Positions 45,298 through 53,850 of a stretch of DNA of 64,000 nucleotides are shown one piece after another (position 1 is the first letter of the stretch; every line of letters begins with the position of its first letter). The notes under the pieces were generated by a model that saw nothing but the letters and a program-made list of their open reading frames with translations, was not told the origin of the DNA and searched no databases. The position numbers and the translations under genes were made by a program. The stretch is from NCBI RefSeq assembly GCF_000717345.1, contig NZ_JNZA01000015.1, positions 166,776 through 230,775 of the forward strand, given 5' to 3'. Source of the DNA: Streptomyces lydicus (lineage in GTDB: Bacteria > Actinomycetota > Actinomycetes > Streptomycetales > Streptomycetaceae).

Positions 45298-47201
45298 CAC
45301 GCCACCTCCATGACGTCCAGGGCCGAGGACAGCACCTCGACCGCGTCGCAGCCGGCGAAGACGAAGGAGTCCACCCCGGCCGCCTCGAATTCCTCCCGGC
45401 GCTCGCCCGGCTTGCCGGCGAGGTAAACCCGCAGCGCCCCGGCCGACTTCAGCGCGGCCGCCACGGCCGCCGCCTGCTCGCCGTACACCGCGTCGCTGGA
45501 GCACAGCACGGCGATCCGCGCGCCACTACCGGCGAAGACCCCGGCCGCCGACTCCGCGTCCACCGTCTCCTGCACCGGCTCGATGCCGCCCGCCTGGAAG
45601 AGGTTGGCGGCGAAGGCCACCCGGGCGGTGTGCGCCGCGACCGGGCCGAAGCCCGCCAGCAGCACCTTCGGACGGTCCCCGGACGCCGCCAGGTGGGTGT
45701 CGGAGCGCGACCGCAGCCGCTCGTACGCATCATCCCTGCGCACCCGCGGCAGCCCTCCGCCGGAGCCCGTCCGGGGGGATCCCCCGCCGACGGGGGCGGG
45801 TGCCGGCTCGCGGTCCACCGGCGCCTCGGCGAGGTGCGGGAACTCACTGACACCGGTGATCGGTTCGCGCCGGCGCGCCAGGTCCTCGCTGCGGCGCGCC
45901 CAGGTGGCCGCCAGCCGGTCGGCGAGCATCCCGGAGCGCAGCGCCGCGGCCTGGCCGCCGGCGCCCTCGATGTCCTGGAAGAACGCCCAGGCGGCGCGGG
46001 CCAGTTCGTCGGTGAGGTGCTCCACGTACCAGGAGCCGCCCGCCGGGTCGATCACCTTGGACAGGTGCGACTCCTCCAGCAGCACCGACTGGGTGTTGCG
46101 GGCGATCCGGCGGGCGAACGCGTCGGACACACCGAGCGCCGCGTCGAACGGCAGCACCGTCACCGCGTCCGCGCCGCCCACCCCTGCGGACAGCCCCGCG
46201 ACGGTGGTGCGCAGCATGTTCACCCACGGGTCCCGACGGGTCATCATCACCGTGGAGGTGACCGCGTGCTGACGCTGTGCGGACGCCTCCGGCGCGACGC
46301 CGCAGACCTCCGCGACCCGCGCCCACAGCCGGCGCGCCGCGCGCAGCTTGGCGATGGTCAGGAACTGGTCCGCGGTGGCGGCGTAGCGGAACTCCAGCTG
46401 CCGGCAGGCGTCGTCGACGTCCAGCCCGGCGCCGGTCAGCTGCCGCAGATAGGCCACGCCGGTGGCCAGCGAGGCAGCCAGCTCCTCGGCCGCCGAGCCG
46501 CCCGCCTCGTGGTAGGGCAGCGCGTCGACGGTCAGCGCGCGCACTCCCGGCGCCTCGGCGACGCAGCGGCCGGCCAGCCGGGCCGCCGCCTCCAGCTGCA
46601 CCCGCAGCTTGCTGTCGTCGCCGGTACGGGCCAGCAGGCCGAGCGGATCGGCGCCCAGCGAGGCGACGGCCTCGCTCAGCGGCACACCCGACGCGGCGTA
46701 CAGGCGCAGCAACTCCTCGGCGGCCGGGGCGAAATCGGCGCCCGCGTCCAGAACCACCGGGGCCAGGTCCAGATAGACGCCCTTGAGCGCCTCCGCCAGA
46801 CCGGCCACCGGCACCCCGCCGTCCCCGACGGTCAGCCAGACCGAGGTGGTGCCGTTCTCCAGGTCGGCGAGCACCGCTTCGTTGGCGCGCCGCGGATCGG
46901 TCTGCACGTGCCGCTGGCGTACGTCCCACCCGGCCACGGTCGTGCCCTCGGGACTCCCGCCGCGTACGAACGGCGGAAAGCCGGGGTGGCCCACGGGGGC
47001 CGCGCCGTCCTCTGCGGTGTACAGGGGGCGGATGCGGATCCCGTCCTGGAGGTCGGTGGCGAGGGCGTCCTCGGCGGCGGCACCCGTTGCCTGCGTGACG
47101 CCCGATTTGCGCAGCACGCCTTCGACGAGACGCTGCCACTGCTCTCGGTCGGCATCAGGGAAGGCCGCGGCCAGGGGAAGTTCGGTGGACTCGGCGGTCA
47201 T
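45297..47201 (-). CDS. mutA: Methylmalonyl-CoA mutase small subunit
   Basis: A 634-residue partner of MutB, from an ancient duplication. The barrel domain keeps [20 protein letters not shown] and [20 protein letters not shown]. The C-terminal Rossmann-like domain ([20 protein letters not shown]) lacks the DGHDRG cobalamin motif, as expected for the non-catalytic subunit. A Pro/Gly-rich linker joins the domains. The ATG at 47201 begins [10 protein letters not shown]. It is first in mutA-mutB-meaB. Confidence 0.95.
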
Positions 47202-47344
47202 GGCAGCAGGCTAAGCGAACGACCGTTAGCTGGAGCAGGGGCTCCAGCTGTGACGTTGCACTCGTTGACCACTCATGGATGTTCATATCTATGCGTCACT
47301 GACCGGTTCTGTACGGTGGGCACCGCACCCGAACGAGGAACGCG

Positions 47345-48613
47345 ATGCCCACGGCACCGACCCCGCGCACCACGACCGCCGCGGCCCTGCTGCTGGCCGC
47401 CACCGCCCCCCTCTGGACGCTGCCGGGAGACGCCGCGCCCGACCGTGCCGCACCCTGCACCGGCCGCCGGATCGCCTCCTGGTCGGTCGATTCCCGCCGC
47501 ACCGCCGCGTTCGCCCGCTACGGCGACGACAACACCCGGGGCGACGACTGGACGGGCGGCGACGGCACCCACTCGGTGCGCCTCCCCGACGGCCGTACGC
47601 TCTGGCTCTTCTCCGACACCTACCTCGACCGCATCCAGCCACCGCCCGGCCGGCGGGGCGGGCCGCACCGCCGCACCGCCGACGGCGGCGGAACGCCACT
47701 CCTGCGGCACAACTCCGCCGTGCTGATGTCCCGTTCGGGCCGGCCGGAACGCACCCTGACCGGCGGCCCGCCGTCCGCCCCGGGGCCGTTCTTCCCCGAC
47801 CCGCCGGGCGGCGGCCTGCGCTGGCCGGTGCGGGCGGTGGTGGAGCCGCGTACGCCCGGAGCGCACGAGAAGGTCGTCCGGGTCCTGCTGTGGAACCGCG
47901 CGCCCGGGACGGGACCGTGGATCTTCGGGGTGCCACGCGCCACCGAGGTCGCCACCCTCTCGCTGCCCGGCCTGCGGCTGGAGAGCATCCGCGAGGCCGT
48001 GGGCCGGACCGCCGCCGACCCGGGCGAACGGGTCCTCTACGGGGCCGCCGCGGTCCGGCACGGCGACTGGACCTACGTCTTCGGCGGCGACGACCCGCCG
48101 TCCGCACCCGGCTCCGGCGCCTGGCTCGCCCGGGTCCCGGCCGGGCGGCTCGCCGACCGGGGGAGCTGGCGGTTCCGGGACGGCGGCCGGTGGCAACGGC
48201 GGCCGGAGCGGGCCCGGCCGGTGCTGCGGGTCGCCGGCCGGCGGGGCGTCGGCAGCGCCTTCACCGTCGTCCGCGACGGCCCGGCCTGGGTGCTGTTCAC
48301 CATGGACACCGGGGGAGACGGCTCCGCCGGGATGCGCTCCCTCACCAGCTACTGGGCCTGCGCACCCCAGGGCCCCTGGCACGGCCCGCACGGGCACCTC
48401 ACCCCGCCCCGTCCGCCGGCGCCCGACCCGCGGCACGTCGTCGTCTACAACCCCCAGGCCCACCCGGAATTCACCGCGGACGGCCGGCTGCTGCTCAGCT
48501 ACGACATCAACTGGCTGGGCCCGCCCGGCGTCCCGCCCGACTCCCGGCTCAACGGAGATGTCGCGCTGTACCGCCCGTGCTTCCTGCGCGTCCGCCTGGG
48601 ACCGGCGGCGTGA
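47345..48613 (+). CDS. Secreted beta-propeller protein (DUF4185/DUF5005-like)
   Basis: A 422-residue exported protein. The signal peptide has hydrophobic core TTTAAALLLAATAPLWTL and ends near PGDAAPD. The mature part opens with YGDDNTRGDDWTGGDGTHSV, then LPDGRTLWLFSDTYLD, followed by RHNSAVLMSRSG and VVYNPQAHPEF, matching the DUF4185-type five-bladed propellers related to glycosidases. Catalytic function is unproven. The ATG at 47345 follows GAGGAACGCG. It is divergent from mutA, 143 bp apart, and not obviously related in function. Confidence 0.8.
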   Translation: MPTAPTPRTTTAAALLLAATAPLWTLPGDAAPDRAAPCTGRRIASWSVDSRRTAAFARYGDDNTRGDDWTGGDGTHSVRLPDGRTLWLFSDTYLDRIQPPPGRRGGPHRRTADGGGTPLLRHNSAVLMSRSGRPERTLTGGPPSAPGPFFPDPPGGGLRWPVRAVVEPRTPGAHEKVVRVLLWNRAPGTGPWIFGVPRATEVATLSLPGLRLESIREAVGRTAADPGERVLYGAAAVRHGDWTYVFGGDDPPSAPGSGAWLARVPAGRLADRGSWRFRDGGRWQRRPERARPVLRVAGRRGVGSAFTVVRDGPAWVLFTMDTGGDGSAGMRSLTSYWACAPQGPWHGPHGHLTPPRPPAPDPRHVVVYNPQAHPEFTADGRLLLSYDINWLGPPGVPPDSRLNGDVALYRPCFLRVRLGPAA

Positions 48614-48643
48614 CAACGGGCCGGAACGGGCCGCCGCGTCCGC

Positions 48644-49045
48644 TCAACTGCCGTGCCGCTCCCGCCACTCACGGGCCCGCTCGTCGATGTCGTACGGGGT
48701 GAGGTTGAGCGGCGGGCCCTCCAGCGGGGTGCGCAGCGCCGCACGGATCTTGTCGTTGACGGCCGTCAGGATGCGGCGCAGGGCGGCCTCGCTGGGCGCG
48801 ACGGCCGCCGCCTTCAGGGCCTCCTCGGCCTCCTTGCGCAGGGCGAGGGTCGGCGGCAGACAGGAGAGGTGCTCCCGGCTCATCTTCTCCCTGATCCACC
48901 ACATCTCGTCGTACGGCTGGTCGAGGTGGGGGAGGGGCTTGCCGGCGCCGGGCAGGCGGGCGAAGTCGCCGCGCTCCGTCGCCTCACGGATCTGCCTGTC
49001 GACCCAGGTCTCGAAGGTGACCCCAGGGGGTTTGCGCTCGGTCAT
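48644..49045 (-). CDS. DUF1992 (DnaJ-homologue C28-type) protein
   Basis: A 133-residue soluble protein. The family core is TFETWVDRQIREATERGDFA, then LPGAGKPLPHLDQPYDEMWW, and the end EGPPLNLTPYDIDERAREWR. The DnaJ-homologue name is inherited from eukaryotic relatives; there is no J domain. Bacterial function is unknown. The ATG at 49045 has GGGGAG 5 bp upstream. It lies just downstream of the two-component/lipoprotein operon and may be its last gene. Confidence 0.92.
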   Translation of the reverse strand: MTERKPPGVTFETWVDRQIREATERGDFARLPGAGKPLPHLDQPYDEMWWIREKMSREHLSCLPPTLALRKEAEEALKAAAVAPSEAALRRILTAVNDKIRAALRTPLEGPPLNLTPYDIDERAREWRERHGS

Positions 49046-49082
49046 CACATCTCCCCGTACCGTGGCCTCTTTGCCGGTGCTG

Positions 49083-49715
49083 TCAGCCTACGCCGCCGAT
49101 GCTGCCGGAGCCGGTGCTGGTGCCGGTGGGACTGGGCTGCGAGACCGTCGGGGTGGGCTGGACCACCGGGAAGGCGTTGTTGCCGCCGCACACCATGGGG
49201 CCGACCCGCACCCTGTCGCCCACCAGGGTCACGACGACCTGCCCGGCTGGTTTGTTCCCGGGCACCCGGGCGTTGGCCGCGGTGCACACCAGCTGGTTCA
49301 GCGAGGCGGAGTCCAGCAGCTTGGCGTTCATCGGCAGGGTGATCACGACGGTGCCCTCGCCGGTGGCGGCGGTCAGCCGGCCGGGGAACTTCGGCAGCAC
49401 ACTGGACAGGCCCCGCATCCGCTCGGCGTGGTTCGGCCCGTCCATCAGCAGCTGGATGGCCTGCTCGGGATCGACCGGGGCCTTCGCCGGGCGGGTCGCC
49501 GAGCGCAGCCCGGACGGCCCGTAGAAGAACAGCTGGACGTCGGCCGCCGGCTGGCCCGGTGACTTGACCCCGCTCGCCGGCTCACCGGCATCGATCACGT
49601 CCGTGGGCGCGATGCCGCAGCCGGCCAGCGCACCGGCCAGTGCGCCGGAGACCACGCCGCCGACCACCCGCCGGGTCCGTGCCGCTCGCCGTACGGGGGC
49701 GTTCGTGGTGCTCAT
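49083..49715 (-). CDS. Lipoprotein coupled to the two-component system
   Basis: A 210-residue lipoprotein. After a basic start (RRAARTRR) the hydrophobic stretch ends in a lipobox, ALAGALAGC, about residue 33. The mature part carries a GerMN-like block (VQLFFYGPSGLRSATRPAKA, AIQLLMDGPNHAERM, VVITLPMNAKLLDSASLNQL) and ends in a Thr/Ser/Pro-rich tail. The ATG at 49715 overlaps the histidine kinase stop by 4 nt (ATGA). It probably senses or tunes envelope signals for the kinase, by analogy with CseA or LpqB accessory lipoproteins. Confidence 0.85.
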   Translation of the reverse strand: MSTTNAPVRRAARTRRVVGGVVSGALAGALAGCGIAPTDVIDAGEPASGVKSPGQPAADVQLFFYGPSGLRSATRPAKAPVDPEQAIQLLMDGPNHAERMRGLSSVLPKFPGRLTAATGEGTVVITLPMNAKLLDSASLNQLVCTAANARVPGNKPAGQVVVTLVGDRVRVGPMVCGGNNAFPVVQPTPTVSQPSPTGTSTGSGSIGGVG

Positions 49716-51247
49716 ACGTCGTTCTCCTTCGCGGTGCGGGGGCCCGCGGCGCTCGTCGCGTCCGCCCCTTCCGCGTCCGCCGTCTCGTTCGGCTCGTCGT
49801 GCCGCAGCGGCAGATCGACCGTGAACACCGCACCGCCCTCGGGGCAGTTGGCGGCCCGCATCGTCCCGCCGTGCAGCCGGACGTTCTCCATCGCGATGGC
49901 CAGGCCCAGGCCGCTGCCCTCCGAGCGGGCGCGGGCCGAGTCCGCCTTGTAGAAGCGCTCGAAGACGTGCGGCAGCACCTCGGGGTCTATGCCGGGGCCG
50001 CTGTCGAAGACCTCGATCAGCAGCCGGTCCGCGCCGGGCTCCGGCGCGTGCAGCACCACCCGGACCGGCTCGCCGCCGTGGTGCAGCGCATTGCCGACCA
50101 GGTTGGCGACCACCACGTCGAGCCGCCGCGGATCGAGCCGGGCCCGCACGTCCTCCGGCAGCTCCGCCGTCACCCGCTTCTGCCAGGCCCTGGCCTGCAG
50201 CGTCTTCCGGATGGTCTCGCCGACGTCCACCTCGTCCGGGTGCAGCGCCGCGGCGCCCGCGTCGAACCGGGAGACCTCCATCAGGTCCTCCACCATCCGC
50301 GCCAGCTTGCCGGTCTCCTGGCTGATCAGCCGGACCGCGGAGGCGGTGTCGGGGTCGAGGGAGTCGGCGTCCTCGTCGAGCACGTCGGTGACCGCGGTCA
50401 TCGCCGCCAGCGGCGTCCGCAGCTCGTGCGAGACATCGGCCGCGAACCGCCGGGAGTTGGCCTCCAGCCGGCGCAGCTCGGCCATGCTCTCCTCCAGCCG
50501 GGCCGCCATGTCGTTGAAGGTCCGCGACAGATCGGCGAGTTCGTCGGCGCCCTTGACCTCCAGCCGGGTGTCCAGCTTGCCCTCGGCGATCCGCCCGGCG
50601 GCCTGCCGCAGGCCCCGTACGGGCCGCAGCACCCCGCGCGCGGCGAGCAGCGCCGGGATCACCGCGAGGATGAGCACCGGCAGCGCGCCCCGCTGTGCGG
50701 CGCTCACCAGCGCCTCGACGTTGGCTTCCTCCGCGCTCAGTGGAAGTTGGGCGTAGACGGACAGTGCGGACGCCTGGCCGTCGGACTGCCGGACCGGCAT
50801 GCCGATCACCAGCCAGGGGGCACCGGCCCGGTCGATGCGCTGGAAGGCCGGCACATGGCGCTTCTCCACCGACGACTTGAGGTCGGCGGGGATCACCACC
50901 CCGCGCCGCAGCCCGCCCTCGTCGCTGTCCGGCACGCCGCGGTAATGCACCGAAATATCCCATTCGCGGGATTTTCCGGAGCGCTCCAGCTGGACCCGGA
51001 AGTTGTCCAGGTCCGCCTGCGCCGGCGGCACCGTGAGCTCCGGCGCCAGCGAATTGACCTGCGCGCGCAGATCGTTGACGGCGATGTCCTGGGAGCGCTG
51101 GAGGATGGCGTTACGGGCCTCGCGGTAGGTCAGCAGCGCGGTGGTCAGCGCGCTGACGGCGGCCACCACCAGGAACCCCACCACGAGCCGGGCCCGCAGT
51201 CCGCGCAGCAGGGTGCGCGACGGCACCCGGCGGCCGAGGCGGTTCAC
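49712..51247 (-). CDS. Sensor histidine kinase
   Basis: A 511-residue membrane kinase. One helix near residue 20 (ARLVVGFLVVAAVSALTTAL) and another near 180 flank an extracytoplasmic sensor of about 140 residues. HAMP (GVLRPVRGLRQAAGRIAEGK) follows, then the H-box FAADVSHELRTPLAAMTAV, N-box VVANLVGNALHHGG, G1 FDSGPGIDPEV and G2 SEGSGLGLAIAMEN. The GTG at 51247 overlaps the response regulator stop (GTGA), and its own stop overlaps the lipoprotein start, so all three are coupled. Confidence 0.95.
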   Translation of the reverse strand: MNRLGRRVPSRTLLRGLRARLVVGFLVVAAVSALTTALLTYREARNAILQRSQDIAVNDLRAQVNSLAPELTVPPAQADLDNFRVQLERSGKSREWDISVHYRGVPDSDEGGLRRGVVIPADLKSSVEKRHVPAFQRIDRAGAPWLVIGMPVRQSDGQASALSVYAQLPLSAEEANVEALVSAAQRGALPVLILAVIPALLAARGVLRPVRGLRQAAGRIAEGKLDTRLEVKGADELADLSRTFNDMAARLEESMAELRRLEANSRRFAADVSHELRTPLAAMTAVTDVLDEDADSLDPDTASAVRLISQETGKLARMVEDLMEVSRFDAGAAALHPDEVDVGETIRKTLQARAWQKRVTAELPEDVRARLDPRRLDVVVANLVGNALHHGGEPVRVVLHAPEPGADRLLIEVFDSGPGIDPEVLPHVFERFYKADSARARSEGSGLGLAIAMENVRLHGGTMRAANCPEGGAVFTVDLPLRHDEPNETADAEGADATSAAGPRTAKENDV

Positions 51248-51948
51248 AGCGGCCCGAAGCGGTAGCCGAAGCCGCGCACGGTCTGCACGTAACGGGGGCT
51301 GCGCGGGATGTCCTCTATCTTCGTCCGCAGCCGCATCACACAGGCGTCCACCAGCCGCGCATCGCCGTGATAGCTGTGCTCCCAGACGTGTTCCAGCAGC
51401 TGCTGACGGCTGAAGACCTGCCCCGGGGTGGCCGACAGGAACAGCAGCAGCTTCATCTCGGAGGGCGCCAGCGCCAGGTCCTGGCCACCCTTGCCGACCA
51501 CCAGCCCGGCCCGGTCGATGGCCAGCTCGCCGTACGTCTCGACCGGAGCGGGCCCCGGCTCCACGGCCGGCGCACCGTCGGCGGGCAGCGCCGTACGACG
51601 CAGCACCGCCCGGATCCGGGCCTCCAGGACCTCACCACGGGCCGGTTTGACGATGTAGTCGTCGGCGCCCGCCTCCAGGCCGAGCACCACATCGAGATCG
51701 TCGCCACGTGCGGTGAGCATGATGATCGGCAGCTGCCGCTCGGCGCGTATCAGCCGGCACACCTGGAAGCCGTCCTTGCCGGGCAGCATCAGGTCGAGCA
51801 GCACGATGTCGGGCCGGAAACCCGGCAGGACCGCGAGGCCCTCCTCCCCGCTGGCCGCCGCCGCCACTTCGTGGCCGCGCCGCCGTAGCGCCAGGGTCAC
51901 CCCGTCCCGTACGGCGGCGTCGTCCTCGATCAGAAGTACACGTGGCAT
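51244..51948 (-). CDS. OmpR-family response regulator
   Basis: A 234-residue regulator. The receiver domain begins PRVLLIEDDAAVRDG; the phosphoacceptor Asp lies in PDIVLLDLMLPGKDGF and the conserved Lys in DDYIVKPARGEV. The winged HTH ends with DARLVDACVMRLRTKIED and TVRGFGYRFGPL. It resembles AfsQ1/CseB-type actinobacterial regulators, but I cannot assign orthology. The ATG at 51948 matches family N-termini; an in-frame ATG at 51972 adds eight residues. It leads the regulator-kinase-lipoprotein operon. Confidence 0.95.
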   Translation of the reverse strand: MPRVLLIEDDAAVRDGVTLALRRRGHEVAAAASGEEGLAVLPGFRPDIVLLDLMLPGKDGFQVCRLIRAERQLPIIMLTARGDDLDVVLGLEAGADDYIVKPARGEVLEARIRAVLRRTALPADGAPAVEPGPAPVETYGELAIDRAGLVVGKGGQDLALAPSEMKLLLFLSATPGQVFSRQQLLEHVWEHSYHGDARLVDACVMRLRTKIEDIPRSPRYVQTVRGFGYRFGPL

Positions 51949-52100
51949 GGGTCCAGTATCAATAAGTTTCATGATGGATCCGTAACAGGAGCAGCCTGCT
52001 CGCTCCCCCGTGCATCTGTGGTGGTGGAAGGCGGCCGGGCGGACCAGCGCCCGGCGCCGTCCGGTACGGACACCAGCACGGCACGAGGGACGGGATAACG

Positions 52101-52877
52101 ATGGCGCGGCGCTTCGGCATTGAGGGCGGGATCATCGGAGTGGTGGCGGCGGCCGTGGTGTCGCTGGGGATCGTCGGGGCGATCGCCTCCGGCCAACTCG
52201 GCGGGCCCTCCCAGGCCGAGGCGGACACCCTCAGCAACTCCCAGCAGCCCAAGAAGGCGCCCCGCATCGCCCCCGTCGACCCGTCCATCGTGCACGCCTC
52301 GGACCGCCCCGGCCGCAGCCTCAACATCACCATCGACGACGGCCCGGACCCCGTCTGGACCCCGAAGGTGCTGGAGGTGCTGAAGAAGCATGACGTCAAG
52401 GCGGTCTTCTGCATGATCGGCCCGCAGGCCCGGGCCCACCCCGAGCTGGTCCAGCAGGTGGTGGCCGCCGGGCACAAGCTCTGCGACCACACCGTCAGCC
52501 ACAACACCGGCATGGACCACCAGCCGGACAGCTACCAGTCCCGGCAGATACTCGACGCGCAGAAGATGATCGAGGACGCGGCGGGCGGCGCGAAGGTCGA
52601 GTACTACCGCGCCCCCGGCGGCGCCTTCACTCCCTACAGCCGCCGGCTCGCCGCCGACCACGGCATGCGCCCGCTCGGCTGGAACGTCGACAGTAAGGAC
52701 TTCGAGAGCGGCAGCGTCGAGGCGATCGACGCGACGGTACGCGGCGAACTCACCAACGGCCCCACGGTCCTCTTCCACGACGGCGGCGGCGACCGCTCCC
52801 GAACCGTCGCTTCTCTGGACCGGCTGCTGCCCTGGATGAAGCAGCAGGGCTACGGATTCGGATTCCCCAAGCGCTAG
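52101..52877 (+). CDS. Polysaccharide deacetylase (NodB/CE4 domain)
   Basis: A 258-residue exported or membrane-anchored protein with one N-terminal hydrophobic segment (IIGVVAAAVVSLGIVGAIAS). CE4 motifs are present: LNITIDDGPDP (motif 1, catalytic Asp), CDHTVSHNTGM (motif 2, zinc histidines), VEYYRAPGGAFTP (motif 3), PLGWNVDSKD and VLFHDGGGDRSRT (motifs 4-5). Likely targets are cell-wall or exopolysaccharide N-acetyl sugars. It is divergent from the two-component operon, 152 bp from the ATG at 51948, and may be one of its targets; that is inference. Confidence 0.93.
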   Translation: MARRFGIEGGIIGVVAAAVVSLGIVGAIASGQLGGPSQAEADTLSNSQQPKKAPRIAPVDPSIVHASDRPGRSLNITIDDGPDPVWTPKVLEVLKKHDVKAVFCMIGPQARAHPELVQQVVAAGHKLCDHTVSHNTGMDHQPDSYQSRQILDAQKMIEDAAGGAKVEYYRAPGGAFTPYSRRLAADHGMRPLGWNVDSKDFESGSVEAIDATVRGELTNGPTVLFHDGGGDRSRTVASLDRLLPWMKQQGYGFGFPKR

Positions 52878-52881
52878 GAAC

Positions 52882-52898
52882 GGCGCTTCGGCAGCGCC
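52882..52898 (+). terminator. Small hairpin after the deacetylase gene
   Basis: GGCGCT-TCGGC-AGCGCC, a 6-bp stem with a UUCGG-like loop, 5 bp after the stop. It is modest for a terminator; the 270 bp that follow hold no recognisable gene. Confidence 0.4.
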
Positions 52899-53170
52899 AG
52901 GAACGGCGGGACGGCGCCGGTGCGGCAGTTGGTCCTTCGCGGGGCCGGCGGCCGCACCGGTGCGTTTGGGGGTGCCGGTGCTGGTTTCCGGTGCGTGTGG
53001 GGGTGCCGGGTCGCTGGGTTCCGCGGCTTCTGCGCAGGTTTCTGCGCCGTTTTCGGCGCCGGACGTGGGCGTCGCCGTGTGTCGCCGGGTGCTGAAGTCC
53101 GTTTCCGGCCGGCCGGCCCGCCGGGCGCTTCCGTTCCCCGCGCCCGGCCCGCCCGTCAGCCGTCAGCGGC

Positions 53171-53584
53171 TCACGCTGCGCCGAACAGTTCCGCCAGGGC
53201 GCGGTCCATGCCCAGGTGCGCCGACTCGCTGCCCGCCTGCACGACCGCGTAGGAACGGGCGAGGAACTGCCGCACGTCCTCGGTTCTCAACTGCACCATC
53301 GCGATGCCCTCGTCGGCGTGGAACTCCATCACCGTGCGGTCCGGGCCGCTCGGCCGCACCCGCACGTCACCCCGCCCGGCCGGCGCCCGCAGCCCCTCGT
53401 CCAGCAGCTCACGGGCGAACGCCCAGTCCACCGCCGAGCCGTCCAGCGATATCTCCGGCGGAAAGGACATCCGCACCGCGAGCGGGTCGGCGGGCTGGTA
53501 ATGCAGCATCGCGGGGACCGCGTACGGGCCGGGAGTCGTCGCGATGAGACGGACCTGGACGGCTTGGTCGATGACGGTGTTCAT
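53171..53584 (-). CDS. SsgA-family sporulation/cell division regulator (SALP) 1
   Basis: A 137-residue SsgA-like protein. The family core is MLHYQPADPLAVRMSFPP, WAFARELLDEGLRAPAGRGD and the C-terminal VQLRTEDVRQFLARSYAV. SALPs are unique to morphologically complex actinomycetes and guide septum placement, peptidoglycan maintenance and spore-wall steps. The ATG at 53584 follows AGGGAG. It is paralogous to the gene at 56992-57417 (same MxxVIDQAVQxRLIA start). A CRP-like half-perfect palindrome lies 87-102 bp upstream. Confidence 0.92.
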   Translation of the reverse strand: MNTVIDQAVQVRLIATTPGPYAVPAMLHYQPADPLAVRMSFPPEISLDGSAVDWAFARELLDEGLRAPAGRGDVRVRPSGPDRTVMEFHADEGIAMVQLRTEDVRQFLARSYAVVQAGSESAHLGMDRALAELFGAA

Positions 53585-53670
53585 CGCGCTGCTCCCTCAC
53601 GGCTGTCGGGCATGGGCAAGGCTCGTCCAGTAAGACGGTGTGCCCACTCTCGCCGTGCACGCGACAGGGG

Positions 53671-53686
53671 TGTGATGTATCTCATG
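53671..53686. promoter_or_regulatory. CRP-like palindrome upstream of SALP 1
   Basis: TGTGA-TGTATC-TCATG matches the CRP/FNR-type TGTGA-N6-TCACA pattern in nine of ten arm positions, with the last two bases the weaker part. It lies 87-102 bp before the SALP 1 start, in a locally AT-richer stretch. Confidence 0.45.
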
Positions 53687-53850
53687 TTGACGGGGGTGTG
53701 CTGGATATCCCCCTCGCCTATGGCAGTTGGCGCCCCCTGGCGCCTCCCACGCAGCCGCGCCACCGGGTGGGCCGGGCACGCGCCGTCCCGGCGGACCGGG
53801 AACGGGCCCTTCCGGTGGACCGGAACGGGCCCTCCCGACGGGCCCGGGGG

